NCBI RefSeq assembly: GCF_900475415.1
Contig: NZ_LS483388.1
Location: forward strand, 1,164,001 to 1,228,000
Length of the DNA stretch: 64,000 nt
Origin: Streptococcus porcinus
Lineage (GTDB): Bacteria > Bacillota > Bacilli > Lactobacillales > Streptococcaceae
Direction: 5' to 3'
In this document: piece by piece, positions 18,956 through 26,977 of the stretch
Layout: each line of letters opens with the position of its first letter
Position numbering within the stretch: position 1 is the first letter of the stretch
Notes under the pieces: model-generated
Seen by the model: only the letters and a program-made list of their open reading frames with translations
Told to the model about the DNA's origin: nothing
Databases searched by the model: none
Made by a program: the position numbers and the translations under genes

Positions 18956-19695
18956 ACTTCAATCACCTTTGTTTTTTCTTTTATTTTTGCTAACAGAATG
19001 CTTTTTGATACTTCAGTTATTAAACAAGCATCTTCAATAGGAGCTACTTTAACGAAGGACACATATCCTATCTTTGAAGAATCAGCTAGAACATAAGACA
19101 TTTTCGCATTAGAAATGATAGTTCTTTTAATTACCGCTTCTTCCATATCAGGAGTGGTCATATAAAAGTTATCAAGTCCATTCATGCCCAAAAAAGCTTT
19201 ATCAAAGTTCATTTGTTGTATTTGTTCTAGAGCCACATTTCCAATACTAGCATCCGTTGTCTGTTTTACAAAACCACCTATAATGATAGTTTTAATATTC
19301 CTATCCACTAGCTTAGCAGCGTGATGAATTGAATTGGTAACAACGGTCAAATTTTTTTGGCAGAGTTGAGGAATCAAAAACTCTGTTGTTGTACCTGCAT
19401 CAATGAAAATGACATCATTATCAAGGACAAATTCAGAAGCTTTTTTAGCTAATTTCTGTTTATTTTGACTGTTTTTGATAGATTTTTCTAAATTAGATAG
19501 TTCCTCCTGAAGCGACGGAAATAATTCAGCACCTCCGTGAACTCGATGAAGCTTTCCTTCTGCTTCAAGCTCGTCTAAATCGCGTCTGACAGTTGATTCT
19601 GAAGAATCCAATTCTTGCATTAAATCTTCTAAAGCGACAAAACTATCTATCAGAATGCGTTCCATAATCTTCTGTTTCCGTTTGGATTTTAGAAT
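18952..19695 (-). CDS. fruR: DeoR-family repressor of the fructose operon, apparent ATT start
   Basis: N-terminal DeoR winged helix (SSESTVRRDLDELEAEGKL, then HRVHGGAE) and C-terminal sugar-phosphate sensor domain (DAGTTTEF, GGFVKQTTDA). Gene callers would start at ATG 19665 (237 residues), which removes the first helix. Upstream in frame the codons continue LKSKRKQKIMERIL, the expected family N-terminus, with ATT 19695 where the family has ATG. No ATG, GTG or TTG lies between that codon and the upstream stop. A GGTGG element precedes the ATT. Either ATT is used (247 residues) or a mutated start leaves a shortened repressor. FruR should sense fructose-1-phosphate. Confidence 0.85.
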   Translation of the reverse strand: MLKSKRKQKIMERILIDSFVALEDLMQELDSSESTVRRDLDELEAEGKLHRVHGGAELFPSLQEELSNLEKSIKNSQNKQKLAKKASEFVLDNDVIFIDAGTTTEFLIPQLCQKNLTVVTNSIHHAAKLVDRNIKTIIIGGFVKQTTDASIGNVALEQIQQMNFDKAFLGMNGLDNFYMTTPDMEEAVIKRTIISNAKMSYVLADSSKIGYVSFVKVAPIEDACLITEVSKSILLAKIKEKTKVIEV

Positions 19696-19710
19696 AAGAC
19701 CACCACTTTC

Positions 19711-19725
19711 TGTAATCGGTTACAT
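19711..19725 (-). promoter_or_regulatory. cre site (CcpA operator) in the fru promoter
   Basis: ATGTAACCGATTACA on the minus strand matches the catabolite-response consensus WTGNAANCGNWNNCW at every position. It begins about five bases after the -10 box, a position that blocks initiation when CcpA binds, so glucose repression of fruRKA is predicted. Confidence 0.85.
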
Positions 19726-19729
19726 ATAA

Positions 19730-19757
19730 ATTATACCTCATTTATTGTCAAAGTCAA
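19730..19757 (-). promoter_or_regulatory. Promoter of fruR-fruK-fruA
   Basis: -35 TTGACT (19752-19757), 16 bp, -10 TATAAT (19730-19735). Confidence 0.8.
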
Positions 19758-19792
19758 GCATAATCTATCAAATTCTTTCAGAATGCTATCAA

Positions 19793-19824
19793 AAAACAAG
19801 ACCAGCTTAAAACTGGTCTTGTTA
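19793..19824 (-). terminator. Terminator of the panE-like operon
   Basis: AACAAGACCAG / CTGGTCTTGTTTTTT on the minus strand, directly after the stop at 19832. Confidence 0.9.
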
Positions 19825-19831
19825 AAAATTC

Positions 19832-20755
19832 CTATTTAATCTTTAAGATCTCTTCTTTAGCATGTACAAGTTGTGTGATTAAACGACAGTATGGCGTATC
19901 AATCCCCAATTTTTCCCCTTTGGTATTTACTGCACCATTGATAAAATCAATTTCAGTTAAACGATGGTTTTGAACTAAGTCTTGATGCATTGATGGGTAA
20001 TGATGCGCAGCCTTCACAGAAGTATCCATGACATATTTAGTAATTTCTTCTTTATTTAGGCTAACACCTTCTGCTTCCCCCACAGTCACAAATTCATGGA
20101 TAATTTCATGAACCATTTTTAGACCATCTTCACTAGCAAATAATTCACCAATAGTACAATCTAATAAGGCACAAGTAGAGTTCATTGTCCCATTGACACA
20201 TGCCTTGCGCCAAATATTTGGAAGAACATTTTCATCATAGGTTGCATATAATTTTGCTTCTGTTAACATATCTGCAACTTGACGGCCTGCTTCTTGATTT
20301 TCAGGATCCATACTTTGCAAGTTTAAGGCACCTACACCTTGTAAATGAGCATGTCCTGGACCTTCAAGTCCTGCTGTCCATACAGTAACACCCATTAAGA
20401 TGTTATGAACTGGAATATACTGACGAATAACATCTTCATGACCAAGCCCATTTAATAAGCAAAGTACTTTCGTTTCTTTACCAATAATACCTTTAATATC
20501 TTGTAACATTTGAGGCAACTGCATCGCCTTAGTAAAAAGAATAATAAGGTCTGCTTCTTGTGTTGCCTCGGTCGGTTTCATAATAGGAAGCTTAACTGTT
20601 TCTTCCACATCACCTGATATTTTCAAGCCATTTTCTTTAATGGCATTAATATGATCTTCCCAATTGTCTAAAAGGATAACATCATTTTTTGTTTTAGAAA
20701 TTTGGTAACCAAAACGGCAACCCATAGCTCCTGAACCAGCAATATAAACTAACAT
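19832..20755 (-). CDS. Ketopantoate reductase family protein
   Basis: 307 residues. It begins MLVYIAGSGAMGCRFGYQ, the NADP Rossmann loop, and has the C-terminal ApbA domain with KACVNGTMNSTCALLDC, where the Lys and Asn are the usual catalytic and binding residues. The best-known reaction is NADPH reduction of 2-dehydropantoate to pantoate for coenzyme A synthesis, although several family members act on other 2-keto acids. No other pantothenate gene is present here. It is coupled to an EIIC-like membrane protein (20779-21834), which hints at uptake of a related compound. Confidence 0.85.
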   Translation of the reverse strand: MLVYIAGSGAMGCRFGYQISKTKNDVILLDNWEDHINAIKENGLKISGDVEETVKLPIMKPTEATQEADLIILFTKAMQLPQMLQDIKGIIGKETKVLCLLNGLGHEDVIRQYIPVHNILMGVTVWTAGLEGPGHAHLQGVGALNLQSMDPENQEAGRQVADMLTEAKLYATYDENVLPNIWRKACVNGTMNSTCALLDCTIGELFASEDGLKMVHEIIHEFVTVGEAEGVSLNKEEITKYVMDTSVKAAHHYPSMHQDLVQNHRLTEIDFINGAVNTKGEKLGIDTPYCRLITQLVHAKEEILKIK

Positions 20756-20778
20756 TGTAATCTCCTTTATCTCTTTTT

Positions 20779-21834
20779 TTATCCTTCAAATACAAAGATA
20801 TCTTCTTTGTAAAGTTTAAGAATGTCCTTACAGATTTTATGTGCTACAAATGCAACACCGAATGGAATAATAAGCCAAGCTAAAATAATGATAAGAATGC
20901 TACTTCCGCCAGCCAGTGAGGCAATTGGACCTACAGCACCTACAAGACCGAACCCTGAAGATGCAGGGGTTCCAACTAAGTTGAACAAGGGAACAGTTAG
21001 TGATGAAATCGCTGCTGTAATTACCATTGGAATAGCCATAATCGGATGTTTCAAAAAGTTAGGCATCATCATTTTCATTGCTCCTAAAGCAATAGCAATT
21101 GGTACACCTGATTTGTTAACTTTAAGCGTCGCCCAGACAAGAACTGCTGCAGTTGCTGCAATTCCCATTGATGCTGCTCCAGCTGCCATACCATTTAGTC
21201 CAACTGCTAAACCAATCGCAACTGTTGAAATTGGGCTAACAATCAATAATGCAAAAGCCATTGCAATTAAGATTGACATCAATATCGGTTGCAGTGTTGT
21301 AAATGAATTAATACCCTGTCCAATTAAAGTTGTCACATACGAAACATAAGGTAGTAACTTCCAGCCAAGGAAACCAACACCAGTTCCAATAGTAATTGGT
21401 AAAAGAATGATTGTTAACGAACCAAATTTGTTACCAAACCATTTAACAGCCAAAACAGCTAAACTAGCTGTAATCATCATATTAATAAGGTCACCAATAC
21501 CTCTAAGTTGGAAAGAACCGACTGCTACCCCTTTTTGAACAACTTCAGCGTATGCCCAAGCACCTGAACCAATATAAGCCGCTCCCCCAACAGCTAACTG
21601 TTGCATTGGATTAAACTTAAACTGTTGACCAATTAGAAAACCAGCCATAATTGGTGTAAAGAATTGGAATACTTGCACAATGTGCAAAAATTCAGCGGCT
21701 GTCGCATTAGGCAATAATGGCTTTAAAAATGTTGCCAAAATGGCATTCGGAATAAGCGCCACTACGATAGCCGTGGCAGTACCAGCTAATACTTTATTCA
21801 TAAAAGAACTAAATGTTTCTTTAGTTGTTGTCAT
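20779..21834 (-). CDS. EIIC-like membrane transporter (PTS_EIIC_2 type)
   Basis: About 351 residues with roughly ten hydrophobic segments rich in Gly and Ala, matching the stand-alone PTS_EIIC_2 family. There is no EIIA or EIIB domain and no phosphorylatable Cys or His motif nearby, so it may not be a true PTS permease. ATG 21834 is preferred over ATG 21840 because the AGAGAGG site is eight bases from the former and two from the latter. Its partner is the ketopantoate reductase 23 bases downstream; substrate unknown. The promoter region holds a perfect TGTGA-N6-TCACA dyad. Confidence 0.75.
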   Translation of the reverse strand: MTTTKETFSSFMNKVLAGTATAIVVALIPNAILATFLKPLLPNATAAEFLHIVQVFQFFTPIMAGFLIGQQFKFNPMQQLAVGGAAYIGSGAWAYAEVVQKGVAVGSFQLRGIGDLINMMITASLAVLAVKWFGNKFGSLTIILLPITIGTGVGFLGWKLLPYVSYVTTLIGQGINSFTTLQPILMSILIAMAFALLIVSPISTVAIGLAVGLNGMAAGAASMGIAATAAVLVWATLKVNKSGVPIAIALGAMKMMMPNFLKHPIMAIPMVITAAISSLTVPLFNLVGTPASSGFGLVGAVGPIASLAGGSSILIIILAWLIIPFGVAFVAHKICKDILKLYKEDIFVFEG

Positions 21835-21869
21835 TTTCATGACCTCTCTTCATTATTATAGTCTTATAG

Positions 21870-21885
21870 TGTGAAATTCATCACA
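21870..21885. promoter_or_regulatory. TGTGA-N6-TCACA dyad in the EIIC-like leader
   Basis: A perfect 5 bp inverted repeat with a 6 bp centre, in CRP-like geometry, placed about +5 to +20 from the predicted transcript start. The regulator is unknown. Confidence 0.5.
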
Positions 21886-21896
21886 TTTACTAGTTA

Positions 21897-21905
21897 ATTA
21901 TATCA
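21897..21905 (-). promoter_or_regulatory. Extended -10 promoter of the EIIC-like/panE operon
   Basis: TGATATAAT about 60 bases before the start codon. Confidence 0.6.
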
Positions 21906-21931
21906 CATAGACTGAGGTTTGTATCCTTAAC

Positions 21932-21980
21932 AAAAAAAATAATACCTATGGTTTTTTTTATAGTTCCATAGATATTATTT
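21932..21980 (-). terminator. Terminator after the ferredoxin-NADP reductase
   Basis: AATAATATCTATGG / CCATAGGTATTATT followed by eight T on the minus strand. Confidence 0.85.
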
Positions 21981-21984
21981 ATAG

Positions 21985-22977
21985 TTAGTTTATTAATGAC
22001 GTTGAATGAACTACTCGATTGTCTCTATCTGGGTAAATATAATTAATAGCTTGATTAACTGCAATAGGTGCCTCACCAAACCCTGTAGCTATCAAATCAA
22101 CCTTGCCTTCATACTGTGCTGCGTCACCCACTGCAAAAATACCTTCTTGACTCGTTTCAAAAAGATGGGAAACATTAATACTTGTCCTCTTAACATCTAA
22201 GTCCCAATTCTTGAGGTTCTTATTTGATGTTGAAAAACCATAACTGACAATTAGAGCATCCATATCAAGTGTCATTTGCTCTTTATCCTTAACCTTCTGG
22301 ATAACTAATTGGTTAGCTCGCCCATTATTACCCAAGAGAGCGCTTGGAACATAAGGAGTTAGAATCTTGACTCCAGAAGCTCTTAAAAGCTCCACACTAT
22401 GTTCATGTGCTCTAAATGCCTCCCGTCGATGAACTAATGTCACGCTTTTTGCTAAGCCATAAAGAGCTAATGCCCAATCGACTGCAGAATCACCACCGCC
22501 ACAAATAACTATTTTTTTGCCAGTAAACTGATCTAGTTTATGGACATTATAATAAATATTATCATCAGCATATTCTTCCTCACCATCTAATCCTAGTTTT
22601 CTTGGTGAGAAAGCTCCGTTCCCACAAGCAATAATAATAGCTTTGGTACTATGCTCTGCTTTATTTGTTTTGATAATAAAGCCATGTTCTGTTTTCGTAA
22701 ATAATTGAACTTCTTCTTTTAAACAAACACTTATGCGATCATCAAATCGACTAATTTGTTTGATTAAATTATCCGTAAGTTCGGCTCCAGTCAATGCTGG
22801 AATAGCTGGAATATCATAAATAACCTTTTCTGGATAGAGAATAGCTGGCTGACCCCCTAGCTCAGACAAACTTTCAATAATTTTAACTTTCATTCCCCGT
22901 AAACCAGCATAAAATGCCGTAAACAAACCTACTGGACCGCCACCAATAATGGTGATATCATATTGTGTTTCGATTAC
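21985..22977 (-). CDS. Ferredoxin/flavodoxin-NADP reductase, start codon appears to be GTA
   Basis: Thioredoxin-reductase-like flavoprotein with FAD loop [14 protein letters not shown] loop [16 protein letters not shown], and the family C-terminus [18 protein letters not shown]. There is no CxxC, as expected for this class. The first ordinary start in frame is TTG 22926, which deletes the FAD loop. In frame upstream the codons GTA ATC GAA ACA CAA TAT GAT lead into the loop. GTA 22977 gives 330 residues, the family length, and sits six bases after AAGGAG. An ATG at 22981 is in another frame and stops after seven codons. So either a non-standard start is used or the start codon is mutated and the gene is impaired. 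It follows trmD directly. Confidence 0.8.
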   Translation of the reverse strand, partial: VIETQYDITIIGGGPVGLFTAFYAGLRGMKVKIIESLSELGGQPAILYPEKVIYDIPAIPALTGAELTDNLIKQISRFDDRISVCLKEEVQLFTKTEHGFIIKTNKAEHSTKAIIIACGNGAFSPRKLGLDGEEEYADDNIYYNVHKLDQFTGKKIVICGGGDSAVDWALALYGLAKSVTLVHRREAFRAHEHSVELLRASGVKILTPYVPSALLGNNGRANQLVIQKVKDKEQMTLDMDALIVSYGFSTSNKNLKNWDLDVKRTSINVSHLFETSQEGIFAVGDAAQYEGKVDLIATGFGEAPIAVNQAINYIYPDRDNRVVHSTSLIN

Positions 22978-22980
22978 TCA

Positions 22981-23709
22981 TCACTCCTTTTCTTTGATAT
23001 CTTTTTTTACTTTCTGTAAAAGCTTTGCTTCTTCTTCAGTCATCTCATAATTTTCAAGCAAGTCTGGTCGTCTTAAATAGGTTTTGCGCAAGCTTTCCTC
23101 AAGCCGCCAAAGTCGAATTTTCTCGTGATGGCCACTCATTAAAACATCTGGAACTGTCATCCCTCGAAAGTCATAAGGCCTTGTGTACTGTGGGTATTCT
23201 AAGAGACCAGAGGAAAAGGAATCATCCTGATGGCTTGCTTCCTTACCGATAACATTTGGAATCAAACGAACAGTTGCATCAATTATAGTCATGGCCGCCA
23301 GCTCGCCCCCAGTCAAGACAAAATCTCCAAGAGAAATTTCATCTGTGACCAAGGCTTTAATCCGCTCGTCATAGCCTTCATAATGACCACAGATAAAAAT
23401 TAATTCCTCTTCTTGGGATAATGCTTCTGCATAGGATTGACTAAATGGTTGACCTGCGGGGTCTAATAGGATAACTCTAGGATTTTTTCTATCAATCGTT
23501 TCGATAGCATCATAGATAGGCTGAGCACGTAGTAACATACCTTGTCCACCGCCATAAGGCTCATCGTCAACATGTCTAGCTTTTTCAGCATTTTCCCTGA
23601 AATTATGATAGTGAATCTCTACTAACTCTTTTTCACATGCTTTTCCGACAATAGACGAGGAAAGAGGAGTAAACATTTCTGGAAAAAGGGTTAGAATATC
23701 AATCTTCAT
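22981..23709 (-). CDS. trmD: tRNA (guanine-37-N1) methyltransferase
   Basis: 242-residue SPOUT methyltransferase with the trefoil-knot motif GHYEGYDER, then [13 protein letters not shown] and [19 protein letters not shown]. It methylates G37 next to the anticodon to prevent frameshifting. Its start overlaps the end of rimM by 11 bases, the usual rimM-trmD coupling. Confidence 0.97.
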   Translation of the reverse strand: MKIDILTLFPEMFTPLSSSIVGKACEKELVEIHYHNFRENAEKARHVDDEPYGGGQGMLLRAQPIYDAIETIDRKNPRVILLDPAGQPFSQSYAEALSQEEELIFICGHYEGYDERIKALVTDEISLGDFVLTGGELAAMTIIDATVRLIPNVIGKEASHQDDSFSSGLLEYPQYTRPYDFRGMTVPDVLMSGHHEKIRLWRLEESLRKTYLRRPDLLENYEMTEEEAKLLQKVKKDIKEKE

Positions 23710-24217
23710 CGTCTAGACCTTCCATAATAACAACATCTACCCGATGGTGTTCTAAATCCACATTTAGAATAACCGAAGGAATATAAGGTAATAAAAGGTC
23801 CTTTTTCCCTTTGCGCTTAACAACCCAGACATCGTTAGCACCAGGTTGTAAAATTTCTTTTACTTGCCCAATTAACTGATTCTCCTCATATACATCTAAG
23901 CCAATAATCTCATGATAGTAAAACTCATCGTCAGCTAAATCACTCAGATAGTTTTCAGACACTTTTAAGGTAAAGCCCTTATATTTTTCAATAGCATTAA
24001 TGTGGTTATGATCTTTAAATTTGATAATATCAAAGTTCTTCTGCTTGCGGTGACTAGATATTTCAACATCCGCTACAAATTGATTCTTATCATTAAAAAG
24101 AGCTAGTACTGATCCTTTCTGAAAACGTTCATCAGCAAAATCACTGACAGATAAGACACGCATCTCTCCTTGTAAACCCTGAGTGTTCACAATTTTACCA
24201 ACATTAAAAAATTCCAT
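23699..24217 (-). CDS. rimM: Ribosome maturation factor RimM
   Basis: 172 residues: an N-terminal barrel ([20 protein letters not shown]) and a C-terminal PRC barrel with [19 protein letters not shown]. It acts in assembly of the 30S head with ribosomal protein S19. In many Firmicutes it lies in one operon with rpsP; here a surface protein gene separates rpsP-khpA from rimM-trmD. ATG 24217 follows an AGGAGTAAT site. Confidence 0.95.
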   Translation of the reverse strand: MEFFNVGKIVNTQGLQGEMRVLSVSDFADERFQKGSVLALFNDKNQFVADVEISSHRKQKNFDIIKFKDHNHINAIEKYKGFTLKVSENYLSDLADDEFYYHEIIGLDVYEENQLIGQVKEILQPGANDVWVVKRKGKKDLLLPYIPSVILNVDLEHHRVDVVIMEGLDDED

Positions 24218-24530
24218 TATTACTCCTGTATGATATACTTGTTTGATTTCATCACATTACTAATACTTTTAAAATCAATCTCTATTTTAACACCTTAGAG
24301 CTAATTTTGCATCCCAAATGAGAGATTTATAGAGGAATTATAATATCAGAAAATAACGTCAACTATCCAACAAATGATAGCTGATAGTGATAAGTTTATA
24401 TTCTCAAACTGAGTCCTCCAAAGTTTCCCTCATGATAGCTATCTTTTTTTCTAAATATTAAGTGCTCCTAATTCTCTATTTACTAATATCATATCGTGAG
24501 GATGATATCTGTTGACATAACGCTTACTAA
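24218..24530. other. Intergenic region upstream of rimM
   Basis: About 310 bases without a supported gene. On the minus strand it holds a likely rimM -10 (TGTTAAAAT near 24286) and a possible second promoter (TTGACG with TATAAT) near 24340-24365. The motif AGCTATCAT occurs twice (about 24380 and 24430). No ORF longer than ten codons has a ribosome binding site. Confidence 0.4.
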
Positions 24531-24560
24531 AAAGCTCTCAGCTTTTAACTGAGAGCTTAG
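24531..24560 (-). terminator. Terminator of the LPKTS surface protein
   Basis: AAGCTCTCAG / CTGAGAGCTTTTT on the minus strand, about 35 bases after the stop. Confidence 0.85.
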
Positions 24561-24593
24561 TGATAAAAACTAGTTGAATCTTTCTAATTACAC

Positions 24594-26123
24594 TTATTTT
24601 AGGTTTTTTTGATAACGTTTGGCTAATAAAATAATTGCGGTAGCTCCTGCTATAACAAATCCAATTAGAGACACAATTGAAGAGGCCACTTCAGAAGTTT
24701 TAGGAAGCTGCGTTTTAGCTTGGTTTACAGGTTTAATTGCAGCCCCAACTGTACTTGCTTTGTTTCCTTTGGAGATAGTTGTTTCCTTTGTGCTGAAAGC
24801 AGCTTTTGACGATATGAGATTTGAAGTGCTATCTGACTGACCAACATGATCTTGCTGATCTAGTTTAGTAGAACTGGCTTTAGTAAGTGCATTTGATACT
24901 GGTTTGGGCTGAGAAGTTTTAATTTGGTCTTTTTTTAAATAAAGGCTAATGTTGTTACCTGGTGTTGCTTCCCCCATTTTGAAATTATTAATGCGAACGG
25001 TGTAAAAAGTTCCCTGCATCAATTTATCTGTAAAAACAACTTTTCCTTCTGAGTCAGAAGTCATATTAGCTATTAGTTGTCCTTGTTTATTATATAAAGC
25101 AACAGATTGGTTTGCTATCCCCTGACCTTCTTGATTACGAACGGTAAGGGTCAAAGGTATATTGGTGTAGGTAGGAGTTTGGTCCCCTTTTGCATTAACA
25201 TAAAAAGCGGCAGCCATGCCTGATCCCGCTTGACTGGTACGGACAGTATAACCCTGATTTTGTCCATCAATATAGACGCTATAATTACGTGAAACTGGTA
25301 AATCACTAAAAACAGCTTGTCCGTCTTTAGTAGTTACTTTACTTGCAACTTTAACTGCTTGGCCATCGGTAATATCATAAAGCTCAACAGTTTTGCCAGA
25401 AACCAACTTACCTTCTTGCCCTAAAATTGTTGCAGTAAAAGTAAAACTATTTTGACTCTTACTATCGTCCAAATAGATTGTCCTAGAGCTACCTGGTATC
25501 GTTTCTCCATATTTTGTACCAGCTAAATAATAACTATAATAGGTACCTTCCATCAGTTTCTGTGTAAAATGTACTAAACCATTAGCATCACTTGTGAGAC
25601 TTTCAATCAGGTTACCACTTTTGTCTTTAAGATCAACCCCTTTACCAACTAATGGCAGTCCATCTTGATTACGAACATAAATGTCTAATGGTGTTGTCCC
25701 ATAGGTAGGAGTTACAGTACCTACTCCATCAGCAGTAAAACTTGCAGCTAAATTTGAACCACTTTCACTCGTACGAAGAGTGTAACCTTGTGCTTTGCCA
25801 TCAACAAAAACACTAATACTTCTGCCAATTGGTAGTTGAGTAAATCTAGCTTGCCCATTATTATCTGTCAGCAGTTCTTGCAAGACCTTTGAAGAAGCAT
25901 CCGTAATATCAAATAATTGAACTTTCTTTCCAGCTAAAACCTTACCATTAGTATCTAGGACTGTGGCTGTAAAAGTAAATCCAGAAACTTGATTACTATT
26001 TATATTAGCTGGATTTAGAGCATCAGCTTGCACGGCACTAATGAGCTTAGGATGAGCTAAAGTTAGCGTCGCTACAGTAACTAAACTCAAAATACTAGAG
26101 TGAATAAATTGGGATTTTTTCAT
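24594..26123 (-). CDS. Cna-B-type repeat surface protein with LPKTS sorting signal
   Basis: 509 residues with a signal peptide (cleavage near residue 30-33). Residues about 48-224 and 229-398 are two copies of one module, each made of two beta-sandwich units: a first unit with FTFTAT, GK.V.L.DITD and QGYT.RTS, and a second with RNQ(D/E)G and KLM.GT. The fold resembles Cna-B/SpaA stalk domains. A Ser/Thr/Lys-rich wall-spanning segment (about 400-470) leads to LPKTS (473-477), a hydrophobic stretch and a KRYQKNLK tail. The motif ends in Ser where most sortase A substrates have Gly. Probably an adhesin or stalk protein; ligand unknown. Its promoter carries AdcR-like boxes. Confidence 0.85.
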   Translation of the reverse strand: MKKSQFIHSSILSLVTVATLTLAHPKLISAVQADALNPANINSNQVSGFTFTATVLDTNGKVLAGKKVQLFDITDASSKVLQELLTDNNGQARFTQLPIGRSISVFVDGKAQGYTLRTSESGSNLAASFTADGVGTVTPTYGTTPLDIYVRNQDGLPLVGKGVDLKDKSGNLIESLTSDANGLVHFTQKLMEGTYYSYYLAGTKYGETIPGSSRTIYLDDSKSQNSFTFTATILGQEGKLVSGKTVELYDITDGQAVKVASKVTTKDGQAVFSDLPVSRNYSVYIDGQNQGYTVRTSQAGSGMAAAFYVNAKGDQTPTYTNIPLTLTVRNQEGQGIANQSVALYNKQGQLIANMTSDSEGKVVFTDKLMQGTFYTVRINNFKMGEATPGNNISLYLKKDQIKTSQPKPVSNALTKASSTKLDQQDHVGQSDSTSNLISSKAAFSTKETTISKGNKASTVGAAIKPVNQAKTQLPKTSEVASSIVSLIGFVIAGATAIILLAKRYQKNLK

Positions 26124-26145
26124 ATATTCTCCTTTATTTTTTTAA

Positions 26146-26187
26146 TTATCCAGTTAATCATTTAACCAAATATACTTAACCAGTTAA
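26146..26187 (-). promoter_or_regulatory. Paired AdcR-like zinc boxes before the surface protein
   Basis: TTAACCAGTTAA (26176-26187) is a perfect match to the streptococcal AdcR operator TTAACnnGTTAA. TTATCCAGTTAA (26146-26157) matches except for one base, with centres exactly 30 bp apart, and a half-site TTAACCA lies between at 26162-26168. They lie just downstream of the predicted transcript start, where a repressor would block it. Confidence 0.7.
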
Positions 26188-26199
26188 CTATATAGTGTT

Positions 26200-26228
26200 A
26201 TTCTAGCACTTCTAAGCTTCTCGGTCAA
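26200..26228 (-). promoter_or_regulatory. Promoter of the LPKTS surface protein
   Basis: -35 TTGACC (26223-26228), 17 bp, -10 TAGAAT (26200-26205). An AAGGAG site precedes ATG 26123. Confidence 0.75.
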
Positions 26229-26236
26229 TAACAAAA

Positions 26237-26273
26237 AAAGCCTTCAGACTAGAATAATCTGAGGACTTTGGGA
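26237..26273 (-). terminator. Terminator of rpsP-khpA
   Basis: A 12 bp stem (AAAGTCCTCAGA / TCTGAAGGCTTT, one mismatch and one G-U) followed by a T-run. Confidence 0.8.
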
Positions 26274-26277
26274 TGTT

Positions 26278-26517
26278 TTACTTCTCATCAATGACAAGTC
26301 TAACTTTTTTTCCTTGAGTTGGAACCGAATAAACAATCGATCTTATCGCTGTAATGGTACGACCTTTTTTTCCGATAACACGACCGATATCTTGGGCATC
26401 CAAGTCAAGATGGTACTCTAGGAAATCTGGAGTATCTTCAATTTTAATAGTAAGATTGTCTGGTTGTGAAATCAAAGGTTTCACAATGGCGATAATAAGA
26501 TTTTCAATGGTATCCAT
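26278..26517 (-). CDS. khpA: KH-domain RNA-binding protein KhpA
   Basis: 79 residues, a single type II KH domain with the GxxG loop in [19 protein letters not shown]. In S. pneumoniae KhpA pairs with KhpB/EloR to bind RNA at midcell and affect cell length. It lies 9 bases after rpsP in the conserved rpsP-khpA order. Confidence 0.93.
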   Translation of the reverse strand: MDTIENLIIAIVKPLISQPDNLTIKIEDTPDFLEYHLDLDAQDIGRVIGKKGRTITAIRSIVYSVPTQGKKVRLVIDEK

Positions 26518-26526
26518 AAGCTTTTA

Positions 26527-26799
26527 TTATTTTGAGAATTTTTGTTCGTGGAATTTAGCCATAACACCCTCTTTTGAAAGAATGTTACGAACTGTATCTG
26601 ACGGTTGTGCTCCTTTTGCTAACCAATCAAGAATACGATCTTCTTTTAAAGTTACTTGATTTTCAGCAATTAGTGGGTTGTATGTTCCAACTGTTTCGAT
26701 GAAACGACCGTCACGAGGTGAACGTGAATCTGCAATGTTGATACGGTAGAAAGGTTTTTTCTTAGAACCCATACGAGTCAAACGGATTTTTACTGCCAT
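26527..26799 (-). CDS. rpsP: Ribosomal protein S16
   Basis: 90 residues, beginning [20 protein letters not shown], the S16 signature. A consensus promoter lies at 26871-26899, and a 5' leader of about 65 bases holds a hairpin GAGAAAT / ATTTCTC (26839-26862) that could serve regulation. Confidence 0.98.
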   Translation of the reverse strand: MAVKIRLTRMGSKKKPFYRINIADSRSPRDGRFIETVGTYNPLIAENQVTLKEDRILDWLAKGAQPSDTVRNILSKEGVMAKFHEQKFSK

Positions 26800-26838
26800 T
26801 TTATAATATCTCTTTTCTTTTAATGTTATTGTTTTGAG

Positions 26839-26862
26839 GAGAAATCGTTATTGCTATTTCTC
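26839..26862 (-). ncRNA. Hairpin in the rpsP leader
   Basis: A 7 bp stem with a 10-base loop in the untranslated leader of rpsP. No T-run follows. A regulatory role is only a possibility. Confidence 0.3.
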
Positions 26863-26870
26863 ACTTTTTT

Positions 26871-26899
26871 AGTGTACTACTTTTTCAAAAACCTGTCAA
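26871..26899 (-). promoter_or_regulatory. Promoter of rpsP-khpA
   Basis: TTGACA (26894-26899), 17 bp, TACACT (26871-26876). The -35 is one arm of a TGTCAAG/CTTGACA inverted repeat. Confidence 0.8.
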
Positions 26900-26977
26900 G
26901 TTTTTTTCTTGACAAAACTTTTTTGATATTTCTTAAACTATAAAAAACAACGCAAACAATCAGATATTATGAAGCTA

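Noticed and set aside
20822..21349. 175-codon plus-strand ORF opposite the EIIC-like gene
   Set aside because: Antisense shadow of an alanine/glycine-rich membrane protein; no ribosome binding site and biased composition.
26876..26915. TGTCAAG/CTTGACA hairpin upstream of rpsP as a terminator
   Set aside because: No gene ends there on the plus strand, and on the minus strand it contains the -35 box of rpsP.
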